DNA of 64,000 bases from contig NZ_FNPZ01000004.1 of assembly GCF_900107435.1 (NCBI RefSeq), positions 1 through 64,000 of the forward strand, written 5' to 3'. The notes under the pieces are model-generated. The model did no database searches and was not told where the DNA came from. It saw only the letters and a list, made by a program, of their open reading frames with translations. Of this stretch, positions 45,852 to 53,824 are shown piece after piece (positions within the stretch are counted from its first letter, which is position 1; every line of letters starts with the position of its first letter). This DNA comes from Herbiconiux ginsengi (GTDB lineage Bacteria; Actinomycetota; Actinomycetes; Actinomycetales; Microbacteriaceae). Position numbers and translations under genes: made by a program.

Positions 45852-48800
45852 TCAGCCGGCCGCGCAGGCGGTGAGCGACTCGACGTCGGTCGACAGCGAG
45901 TTCACCCCGCCGAGCAGCGTCACGCGGGTCGCCCCGAGCGAGGCGATCTGCGCCAGCGTCTCCGCCGGAACACAGGTGCCGGGCACCGTGAACAGCGGGC
46001 CGCCCACCTTCGGCGCCAGAGCCGATCCCGCGAGGGCGTCGGGGAAGTTGGCCCCCGTCGCCAGCAGCACGCGGTCGGCACTGGTGAAGAAGTGCGCGTT
46101 GATCGTCTGCGACGCGGCGTACCGGTCCGCACCTCCCAAACGCACCGTGGCCGCGATCGCCTGGGCGTCAGCCTCGATACCGGGGGAGACGGATGCCTCA
46201 CCACCGGCGATCGCGATCGACGTCACTCCCAGATCGGTCAGCAGCTTCGTGGTGGCGGCGTCGAGACCATCGGCCGAGCCGTCGACCAGGATGACCGGAC
46301 CGGCGGCACCGATCGCGGCACCGGCGGAGAGGGCATCCGGGAAGTTCCGCCCGGTGGCCAGCACCGCGGTGGCCGCACCGGAGGGGAACGCCGCAGCGGC
46401 CACGGCACGAGACGCTGCGAAGCGGTCCGCGCCACCCAGGCGGGTGACCGGCGCGATCGAGCCGAGGGCGGTGCCGACGGCCGAGCTCACGCTGGCCTTG
46501 CCACCGACGATCACGATCGACTCGGGGTCGAGCCGCTCGATCTCGGCCTTCACGACGGCCGGCAGCGAGTCGGGGGCGGTGAGCAGCACGGGAGCGTCGG
46601 CCACGGCCGCAGCGGGTGCCGCGGAGAGCGCATCCGGGAACACGGCGCCCGAGGCGACGTAGACCGTCTTCGCTCCGTCGGGGAACCCGTCCTTCGACGT
46701 GTTCACCGCGACCTCGTAGCGGTCGGCGCCGCCGATGCGGTCAACGGCAGGGCCGACGGTCACGTCGGCGAGCGACGTGAAGCGCGTCCCGGCGCCGGTG
46801 GCGCTGAAGACGGTCGCTCCGAACACCGTGTCGGCCGGAACGGTCGCCTCGAACGAGACGGTGCCGTCGGTGCTCACGACGGTGCCGACGAGCACTCCGC
46901 CCAGGGTGAGGGAGACGGATTCGCCGACCCGGAACCCGCTGCCCGTCACGGTCACCACGTCGCCGCGGTTGAGCGCTGCCGAGGAGACCGTGAGCGTGCC
47001 GGGCGTGGTGAGCGCCGCGGCCTCGGCACAGGCGTCACCCTGCGCGCCGACCTCGGGTGCCGAGGGGAGCGGGGTTCCGTCGCGCGCGACGACCCCGTCG
47101 TCTTCCCGCACCAGGATCTTGCCGAACGAGTCGCCGATCGTGACGCCGCCCTGGGTGTTGGTCGCGTTCGTGATGAAGGACGCGGTCGCGCTGGTCGACG
47201 TGGCCGAGTCGCCCTGCACGGGCACGGTCACCACCTTGCAGACCTCGCCCGGAGCGAACTCCACCTTCTGCATCGCCGACAGCACCTTGCCGCTCGACGA
47301 CGACGGGATCGTGCTCACGAACACCGTCGCGGCCTCCTCGGCCGGCCGGGAGAGCACGACCGGAACGTCGACCGACGAGGCTCCCGCACCTTCCTCCACC
47401 GCGACATCCGGAACCGACACGACCGGACGGGTCGAGACCGTCGGCGTTCCGAGCGTCGGCGCCGTGAACAGGCTCAGGTCAGACAGCAGCACGCCGCCGG
47501 CAGCGCGCGGCTCTGTGAAGCGCACCTGCTGCACGTCGGAGAGGTCCACGCCCTCGAAGGCCGAGACCGGCACCGCGATCTGCTGCAGCAGAACCTTGCG
47601 CAGCGGGTTCGTCGAACCCGGCAGCACGGTGAGGGCGTCGCCGAACTGCGATGCGGTGACGGATGCGCTTCCGCCCGATCCGTCGACCAGCGTCACCGTG
47701 AGATCGGTGCTGCCGCCGATCGCCACCGAGTCATCCGGCGAGACGCGGAACGACAGCTGCTCGAAGCCCGAGAAGTCGGTCGCCGCAGCCGGCACCGGAA
47801 CCCGCAGCTCACCGGCCGCCGCGGACGGCGACGCCGGGGTGCTGTAGGTGAAGTGCAGCGACGGAGCCGAGGGCACCGAGGTGGCGCGGCCGTTGCCGTA
47901 GATGGCGCTGGTGAAGCCGTAGTCGGGTGCCTGCGCGAACTCGAGCTCGGTGACGCAGTACGGCAGGGTCGCCGGCACGTCGAGCGGGCTCATGCTCTCG
48001 CAGTTCTGGTAGGTGCCGGCCCCGACCGCCTGGATGGTGGTGTCGGGCGCGTCGAAGTTCGCGATGTCGACACGGTCGGAGGTGGGCAGCGTCGCCGAGA
48101 CGCGCACGTCGGCACGGCCGGCCGAGGCGGGCTCGGCGTCGGAGCCGTCGAACATCGGCATGAACTGCTGCTCGTCGCCGAGGGTCAGACGGAAGAACCC
48201 GGCGATGTAGGCGTTGCCGAAGGCGTACTGCTCGTCGGCGGTCAAGCGGGTGGGAGCGGATGCGCCACAGGTCGGATCGGTCTGGTTGCGGTCCATGATC
48301 GACCAGTCGTCACTGGTGGCGACAGGGTACTTTCCGGGCGTCCACGCGGTGTTGAAGTAGTTGTGGTTCGTGCCCATCACGAGCACGGAGGAACGCAGCA
48401 CGTCGTCGCCGTAGGCGTGACGCGAGTCGTCGATGTACTTCTGGCCCATCTGGTCTTCGACGTCGCCGTCGCAGTAGGGCAGGATGACCGCGGTCGGCAC
48501 ATCCGGAAGCGTCATGCGCGAGTAGTCGGTGGGCGCCAGCGGAAGCACGCCCTTGATGCCGAACGGCTCGCCCTGCTCCACGTTCAGCAGTGCGGCGCGA
48601 ACGACGCCCTCACCACCGCGCGAGTGGCCCATGAGGCCCACGTTGTCGAGGTCGAGACGCCCCGTCAACGCGGCGGGGAGACCGACGGACTGGCCGTCGT
48701 TCGTCTCGCGGAGGAGCGTCAGGTGGTCCATCACCAGCTGCGCGCGAGCCGCGGCGCCGGTGTCGTCGGCCAGGGAGCCGTCGAGCGCGTTGATCGCGTT

Positions 48801-49619
48801 GGCGGAGATCGACACCACGGCGTAACCCTGCGAGGCGAGGATCTGCGCGGCGTCGTTGTAGCCGAGGTAGCTCTCGACGTCGACCTGCCCGGCGTATCCG
48901 GTGGCCTCGTCGGCCGGGTAGCACGGCCACGCGCGGGCGACGGCACCCTTCGGGATCGCGCCCGCGCACGAGGTGTGCCGGCCGTGCAGGAACACGACCA
49001 CCGGGCGCTCGCCGGGTGCCCCCACGGGCATCCAGACGGCGGCGCGGATCTCGCCCTTGCGGTTGAAGCCGCGGATGTCCTCTGCCTCGTCGCCGAGGTT
49101 GTAGTCGTCGCGCTCGACCTCGTACTGACCGGGGATCGACGGGTCTTCCGACAGCTCCGGAGCATCCGCCTGCGCGAGCGGAACCTGCTCGGTCAGCGAC
49201 CGCAGGTTCGACCGGTCGACGGGCGCGTCGATGGCCGGGTCACCGGCGCCCGACCAGCCCTGGTCGATCACGGTGGCGTCGGCGACCGCGGGGTCGGTCG
49301 TGGTGATGGTGAGGGTCAGGCCGTCGAGCGACTGGGTCGCGATGCCGAGCTCCTCGCCGTCGGCCCAGAGGGTCGGGGCGTCGCTGCGGATCTCGAGCGG
49401 CTCGGCGAGGGTCTTCGTGACCTCGTAGCCGCCGGGGACCTCGACGACCGACCAATCGTCGCCCGAGGCGACGGGTCCGGCATCGGTCGGCGCTGTGGCC
49501 GGTGCAGTGGTGGTCGCGCCGGCGGCGAAGGCCGGCGCGCTGAGAAAGACGGGAGTTGCTGCGACGAAGAGGCTCGTGGCGATGGCCACATTCCTCCACG
49601 CTCTTGCTGATCTGGACAA
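45852..49619 (-). CDS. Large secreted alpha/beta-hydrolase with CWB2 cell-wall-binding repeats
   Basis: 1255 residues. Start: TTG at 49619 with AGGAG four bases before it, giving a normal Sec signal peptide cut after LSAPAFA (about residue 32); the frame is open to 49757. Domains: beta-rich N-terminal part, alpha/beta-hydrolase with nucleophile Ser333 in MGHSRGGEG, beta-rich middle, Calx-beta-like domain at about 740-840 (VDVPVVLSRPAEEAATVFVS), an IPT-like domain at about 870-955, and three CWB2 repeats at about 960-1255 (RIGGADRYEVA, RLGGADRFAAS, RLGGADRYAAS) that attach to the wall. It is likely a wall-anchored esterase or lipase. It diverges from cassette 3. Confidence 0.88.
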   Translation of the reverse strand: MSRSARAWRNVAIATSLFVAATPVFLSAPAFAAGATTTAPATAPTDAGPVASGDDWSVVEVPGGYEVTKTLAEPLEIRSDAPTLWADGEELGIATQSLDGLTLTITTTDPAVADATVIDQGWSGAGDPAIDAPVDRSNLRSLTEQVPLAQADAPELSEDPSIPGQYEVERDDYNLGDEAEDIRGFNRKGEIRAAVWMPVGAPGERPVVVFLHGRHTSCAGAIPKGAVARAWPCYPADEATGYAGQVDVESYLGYNDAAQILASQGYAVVSISANAINALDGSLADDTGAAARAQLVMDHLTLLRETNDGQSVGLPAALTGRLDLDNVGLMGHSRGGEGVVRAALLNVEQGEPFGIKGVLPLAPTDYSRMTLPDVPTAVILPYCDGDVEDQMGQKYIDDSRHAYGDDVLRSSVLVMGTNHNYFNTAWTPGKYPVATSDDWSIMDRNQTDPTCGASAPTRLTADEQYAFGNAYIAGFFRLTLGDEQQFMPMFDGSDAEPASAGRADVRVSATLPTSDRVDIANFDAPDTTIQAVGAGTYQNCESMSPLDVPATLPYCVTELEFAQAPDYGFTSAIYGNGRATSVPSAPSLHFTYSTPASPSAAAGELRVPVPAAATDFSGFEQLSFRVSPDDSVAIGGSTDLTVTLVDGSGGSASVTASQFGDALTVLPGSTNPLRKVLLQQIAVPVSAFEGVDLSDVQQVRFTEPRAAGGVLLSDLSLFTAPTLGTPTVSTRPVVSVPDVAVEEGAGASSVDVPVVLSRPAEEAATVFVSTIPSSSSGKVLSAMQKVEFAPGEVCKVVTVPVQGDSATSTSATASFITNATNTQGGVTIGDSFGKILVREDDGVVARDGTPLPSAPEVGAQGDACAEAAALTTPGTLTVSSAALNRGDVVTVTGSGFRVGESVSLTLGGVLVGTVVSTDGTVSFEATVPADTVFGATVFSATGAGTRFTSLADVTVGPAVDRIGGADRYEVAVNTSKDGFPDGAKTVYVASGAVFPDALSAAPAAAVADAPVLLTAPDSLPAVVKAEIERLDPESIVIVGGKASVSSAVGTALGSIAPVTRLGGADRFAASRAVAAAAFPSGAATAVLATGRNFPDALSAGAAIGAAGPVILVDGSADGLDAATTKLLTDLGVTSIAIAGGEASVSPGIEADAQAIAATVRLGGADRYAASQTINAHFFTSADRVLLATGANFPDALAGSALAPKVGGPLFTVPGTCVPAETLAQIASLGATRVTLLGGVNSLSTDVESLTACAAG

Positions 49620-49967
49620 GATGCTCCTGTTCGGGTGACGGATGGTGTCGCTCACAGGCAGTTTCTTGCCGGATTCATCGGCGGGAAGGTCAGAACCCGC
49701 CAGTGGGCCGAAGCCCAAGATATAAGTCGAGATGTGCAACATATGTCGGGGAAACACGATCGAAACGCATTGTTTACCAGACGCGCGTTTGGGGAGCTTC
49801 GGAGGATGTGCACGCCGAGTCCACAGCGCACGACGGATAAATCTCGCATCTCGACCAACTTCTCTCCAATCTCACCGCCGACCGGAGCTGACGCCGCTGC
49901 GGCCGCCACGATAGCCAGAACCACGATTCAGAACACGAATCGACCAAGCCATCAAGTAGGGGGACCA
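49620..49967. other. Divergent intergenic region upstream of cassette 3
   Basis: 348 bases between the CWB2 hydrolase (leftward) and propeller protein 2 (rightward). It is AT-richer than its surroundings (ATATAAGTCGAG, ACATATGTCGG near 49720-49750), so promoters for both genes are likely here. A rightward frame is open through it to 49635, but its codons look random before the Shine-Dalgarno at 49959-49964. Confidence 0.55.
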
Positions 49968-51362
49968 ATGGGCGGCACAGACGGATTCGGCGACAACGCA
50001 GAGCAGGACGGCGCCGCCGCACACAAGAACGGCATCGAACGCCGGTCACTCGTTCTGGGCGCGGCCTGGAGCGTGCCGGTGATCGCATTGACGGTTGCCA
50101 CACCGCTGGCGGCGGCGTCCGTGCTGACTCCGACGCTGGCATTCGTCAATGGCCCGTACACGGCTGCCGCCTGCGGGACGTTGAACGACGTCACCCTGTT
50201 GCTGACCACAGACGGCACGACCCCGGACCCCGGCAAGGTCGTCACCGTGTCGCCGCCGGCCGGGTTCACCTGGTCGGACGGAACGACGACGGCGCGCAAC
50301 TTCACGACGAACGCGAATGGACGAGTGGTTCTGCCGTCCATGACGGCCCCCACCGAGAACGGCACGTTCGCGCTCAATGCCGTTTCCGGTTCGCTGACCG
50401 CCTCGCAGAACGTGACCGTCTCTGGCGCCACGGCCACCATCTATCACCTCGACGGATCGCCTTACCCGGCGATTCCCGGCGGGGTCACCGTGGACTCGTT
50501 CACCGACAACTACAACGGCACCACTCGGGTCACTGCCTTCTTGGGCAGCGACGGGAACCTCTACCGCTCGGTGAACTCGGGCGCCTGGGCCGTCTACGCC
50601 ACCGGGGTCTCCGACTTCACAGCCAACCAGAACGGCGCCGGTCTCGTGTGGGTCTCGGGCAACACCGTGTTCAGTGACTCCGGTTCCTACCCGGCGACGC
50701 CGGGAGGTCAGACGATCGCCGACGTGCAGGACACCTGGCAAGGTGGTGTGCGCGAGACATACATCCGCACCGCCTCGGGCAACGTCTACTCGTCGGTGAA
50801 CAACGGACCGTGGACCCTCAAGCTCACAGGAGTGACGGTCTGGGCCACAGAGAAGAACTCGCGCGGTGGCGTCGCGGTCAAGGACAACCAGGTGTACCTG
50901 ATCAACACCGGTAACGCCATGGCCGCGACACCGGCAACTGTCACCATCGCGCAGGTCGCCGACTCCGTCGGTAACAACTCGCAGACCCGCACCATCTTCA
51001 TCAGGGGAATCTCCGGCCGCATCTTCGTCTCCACGAACGGCAGCCCCTGGAGCGTGGTGACCAACAGCAGCAGCATGATGGCGCCGAACAACAACAACTC
51101 CGGCGGCGTCTACGTCGACAACAACCAGGTCATCACCATGAGCGGCACCGCCTTCCCTCCGACACCTGCCGGCGCCACCATCGGGAGTGTCCAGGACACC
51201 TACGACGGAACGGGAACTCGGATCACCACGATCCTCGGCACCGGTGGCCGGCTCTACCGGTCGACGAACCTGGGTGCGTGGACTCTCGTGGCCAACGGAG
51301 TCAGTGACGTGCAGCTGAACGAGAACGCCGCGAGCGGCGTCTACGCCATCCCGAACTGCTGA
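49968..51362 (+). CDS. Tat-exported Ig-like/propeller-like surface protein 2
   Basis: 464 residues, paralogue of the protein at 30790. Twin arginines at 25-26 (IERRSLVLGAAWSVPVIALT), cleavage after ATPLAAA, an Ig-like domain (VSPPAGFTWSDGTTTA), then about five repeats with the core GSDGNLYRSVNSGAW. Exactly two cysteines: Cys69 (AACGTLND) and the last residue, Cys464. ATG at 49968 with AGGGGG before it. First gene of cassette 3, followed by QP gene 3. Signal and Ig parts are much closer to copy 1 than the repeats, which have diverged. Confidence 0.8.
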   Translation: MGGTDGFGDNAEQDGAAAHKNGIERRSLVLGAAWSVPVIALTVATPLAAASVLTPTLAFVNGPYTAAACGTLNDVTLLLTTDGTTPDPGKVVTVSPPAGFTWSDGTTTARNFTTNANGRVVLPSMTAPTENGTFALNAVSGSLTASQNVTVSGATATIYHLDGSPYPAIPGGVTVDSFTDNYNGTTRVTAFLGSDGNLYRSVNSGAWAVYATGVSDFTANQNGAGLVWVSGNTVFSDSGSYPATPGGQTIADVQDTWQGGVRETYIRTASGNVYSSVNNGPWTLKLTGVTVWATEKNSRGGVAVKDNQVYLINTGNAMAATPATVTIAQVADSVGNNSQTRTIFIRGISGRIFVSTNGSPWSVVTNSSSMMAPNNNNSGGVYVDNNQVITMSGTAFPPTPAGATIGSVQDTYDGTGTRITTILGTGGRLYRSTNLGAWTLVANGVSDVQLNENAASGVYAIPNC

Positions 51363-51509
51363 CCGTGCTCGCCGCGCCGGCGGTCGACCCCGAGTCGATT
51401 CGGGCGAACTGAGAGCAAGACCTTCGGCATCGCGGCCTTTCCGCCCGAGTGCGGTGATGCGGCGACGCGAAGGGCGGGCGGCTTTCCCAAGAGCAGCTCG
51501 TCATGAGCG

Positions 51510-51584
51510 GCCCCGCGCGCGATCCATTCTGAATCGGCACCCCACACCCATCGATTCGGACCCCAACCGGACCGCGCGCGGGGC
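51510..51584 (+). promoter_or_regulatory. Hairpin leader of QP gene 3
   Basis: Perfect 12-bp GC stem (51510-51521 with 51573-51584) enclosing 51 bases with a second stem GAATCG/CGATTC (51531-51536, 51552-51557) and CCCCA motifs in the loops. It ends 26 bases before the QP3 start. Similar in position to, but not homologous base by base with, the other two leaders. Confidence 0.55.
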
Positions 51585-51610
51585 ACGCGTTCCCTGCCCA
51601 AGGAGGGCGC

Positions 51611-51757
51611 ATGAGCAGAATTCCTTCGTCGCAGAGGGCTGGCACGCAGAGACAGAACGCGGATCGCGCCCGGACGCTCCTCAGAGCACTGGTCGTGATC
51701 GTCTCCGCGACGGCCGCCGTGACCCTCAGCGCGATCGCTCTGGCGATCCAGCCATGA
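51611..51757 (+). CDS. QP microprotein 3
   Basis: 48 residues: polar N-terminus with several Arg and Gln, then one helix (LVVIVSATAAVTLSAIALA) ending IQP. Perfect AGGAGG four bases before the ATG. Third member of the family (24950, 34468); the stretch SATAAVTLSAIALAIQP is very close to SAIAAVTLTIIAFAVQP of member 1. Placed between propeller protein 2 and AraC-2. Function unknown. Confidence 0.72.
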   Translation: MSRIPSSQRAGTQRQNADRARTLLRALVVIVSATAAVTLSAIALAIQP

Positions 51758-51893
51758 CCTTCCGTACCCCCCGAACTGGGGGTGGGGTTAATTTGATCCG
51801 AATGAGGTGAAAAGGGCGAATCTGCCGGGTTCGTCTTCGGAAGACTGACGCGAGACCGACGACGTTTGCTCGATTCCAATACGGAGGATCGTC

Positions 51894-52787
51894 GTGACCT
51901 TGAACCAGCAGCAACCCATGACCGCGCACCGCGGTCTGGTGGGTGACGATGCCTGGGCGTGGGTCGCGCGAAACGGTTGGTCGGGTTCGGCGCCGTCGCT
52001 GTTGCAGTTGTCGGCGAACCGGCTCAGCACTGAGAGCTTCTCGGTCGCGCGCATTTGGCAGTCGGGCGCCCGTCTGAGCCGTATGCCGGACGGAAAAGGC
52101 GAGGCTGTGCTCATCCTGATCGGCATAGACGGTCTCTCGACCGTCCGGTCCGGCGGCCGGGAGTGGATTCTCGGGCCGAATCGGATCCTCATCGCCGACA
52201 TCTCCGCCCCCATCGAATTGAGGTCGTCGGACCCGACCGCCCGGCTCGAGGTGTTGACGTCCCGACATCGGCTGGGCACGAGTGTGATGCTGCTTCGTGA
52301 GCCGATACTGGCGATGGACATCGAGGACGGCTACTGGAGGACTCTGGCCGCGCTGGTGGTCACGGTGCTCGGCACGGGAATCGACACCGGCGATCCCGGC
52401 TTCCTCTCGCTCCGCACCGCCATCGAAAGCGTCATCACGGCGGCCGTCGCGCAATCGGCCTCGACGCCCGGCGCGCTGAGGCAATCGCACGTCAGCGCGC
52501 TCAGCCGGGCGCAGCGTGCCATTGAAGAGCGATACTCCGACCCAGCCTTCTCGGCGTCCGAACTCGCGCGATCGCTTGCTGTCTCGCCGGCGCAGCTTCA
52601 TCGCCTCTTCGCTCCCACCCAGACGCGTCCGTACCAACTCATCCAGCGACGGCGGGCGACACGAGCGATCGACTTGCTGGCGCAGTCGCCCGATGCAGGA
52701 GCCCACGCCGAACTCGTCGCGAGTCAGAGTGGCTTCCCGTCGGTGCGGACGATGTGGCGTACGCTCAAGCTGATGGACGCGGTCTGA
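51894..52787 (+). CDS. AraC-family regulator 2
   Basis: 297 residues. N-terminal cupin-like domain (about 40-130, IWQSGARLSRM, then WILGPNRILIADI) and AraC-type HTH at about 200-290 (ELARSLAVSPAQLHRLFAPTQ; FPSVRTMWRTLKL). Its layout, including a shortened second HTH, matches the AraC protein at 27968. GTG start with GGAGG six bases before. It stands between QP gene 3 and the MauE-thioredoxin gene in one direction, 35 bp from the latter. Confidence 0.75.
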   Translation: MTLNQQQPMTAHRGLVGDDAWAWVARNGWSGSAPSLLQLSANRLSTESFSVARIWQSGARLSRMPDGKGEAVLILIGIDGLSTVRSGGREWILGPNRILIADISAPIELRSSDPTARLEVLTSRHRLGTSVMLLREPILAMDIEDGYWRTLAALVVTVLGTGIDTGDPGFLSLRTAIESVITAAVAQSASTPGALRQSHVSALSRAQRAIEERYSDPAFSASELARSLAVSPAQLHRLFAPTQTRPYQLIQRRRATRAIDLLAQSPDAGAHAELVASQSGFPSVRTMWRTLKLMDAV

Positions 52788-52822
52788 TCGGTCATGCTGC
52801 TGCTACCGGACGGAGCCGCGCC

Positions 52823-53824
52823 TTGCCCGCACTAGCCATGGCGTCGCTCGTTCTCTCGTCGGTGTTCATCGCGTCCGGCCTCGGCAAGATCGGTCGCGTG
52901 GCGCCGACGCGTGAGATGCTTCGGCGATTCCGCTTGCCCCGGATAGCTTCCGGCAGAGTGGCGGCGACACTGCTCCCGATCGTCGAGCTCGTCGTCGGTG
53001 TCGGGTTGGTGGTGGCCCCGCCGGGCGCATCGAGTCTGATGGCGGCCGCGGCCGTGTGCTTCACCGCGGCATTCGTCGTCGTCACGGGGCGCGCGTGGAG
53101 AAATGGTGACACGTTCGATTGCGACTGCTTCGGCCCATACCACCGAAGCCCTGTCAGTGGTGCTCTGGTGCTGCGGAATGTCGCCTTGCTGGTGCTTGCG
53201 CTCCTTGTTCTGTCGGCCTCCCTCTCTGGGTACGACGGTGTCCTCACGGTCGTCACGGACATCCGTCCGTCGGATGTCGTGTGGAGCGTTGTCGCGGTCG
53301 CTCTCGCTGTCACCGCGGCTCTCTTCGTCTTCTCCGCTCGCTCGGCGACATCGCCGGTGAGCGCCTCCGCGCCATCCTCACGGAAGGGCGGTGTCGCGAC
53401 GATTCCGCCCATCGAGGTCACCACTGCCGTCGGCTCGGTGATGCGGCTCGTCGACCTCGTGGCGATCGAGCCCGTGCTCCTCGTGTTCGTGCGGCCCGGT
53501 TGCACTTCATGCGAACGCGTGATGGAGACCGCGCCGCGCACCCTCACGACGCGGGCGCGCATCGTCTTCGCCGTCGACTCCGCTCCTCAGGTGTTCCGTG
53601 AGAGCCATCCCGAGCTGATGGCGGACGCCGTGTTCGCGGTGCTGAGCGCGAAAGAGAAGCTCGGTGTCACGAAGATGCCGTCAGCGGTGCTCATCGGCCT
53701 GAACGGCGAGTGGATCGCAGGGCCGGTGGCGGGAGTCGCTGAGATCGAGGAACTGCTCGTGAGCGCGACCGGGTACACGGGTGCGACCACGGGAGTCAGA
53801 ACGAACGAGGGGAGTGTCGAATGA
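52823..53824 (+). CDS. MauE-like membrane protein fused to a thioredoxin-like domain (copy 2)
   Basis: 333 residues, paralogue of the protein at 32424. MauE motif with Cys100-Asp-Cys102 (FDCDCFGPY) among four to five helices, then a thioredoxin-like domain with Cys227-Thr-Ser-Cys230 (VRPGCTSCERV). TTG at 52823 is chosen for the GGAG seven bases before it; ATG at 52838 is an alternative. Its stop overlaps the LuxR-3 start (ATGA). The pairing with a two-cysteine propeller protein is the same as in cassette 2, which supports a disulfide role. Confidence 0.8.
   Translation: MPALAMASLVLSSVFIASGLGKIGRVAPTREMLRRFRLPRIASGRVAATLLPIVELVVGVGLVVAPPGASSLMAAAAVCFTAAFVVVTGRAWRNGDTFDCDCFGPYHRSPVSGALVLRNVALLVLALLVLSASLSGYDGVLTVVTDIRPSDVVWSVVAVALAVTAALFVFSARSATSPVSASAPSSRKGGVATIPPIEVTTAVGSVMRLVDLVAIEPVLLVFVRPGCTSCERVMETAPRTLTTRARIVFAVDSAPQVFRESHPELMADAVFAVLSAKEKLGVTKMPSAVLIGLNGEWIAGPVAGVAEIEELLVSATGYTGATTGVRTNEGSVE

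Noticed and set aside
45762-49610. Open frame of 1282 codons on the plus strand
   Set aside because: It is antisense to the CWB2 hydrolase, whose domains are clear. The translation is Arg/Gly/Val/His-rich without folds, a GC-rich shadow frame.
49635-49967. 111-codon N-terminal extension of propeller protein 2
   Set aside because: The extension lacks a signal and coding character, while a good ribosome binding site and a normal Tat n-region follow at 49968.
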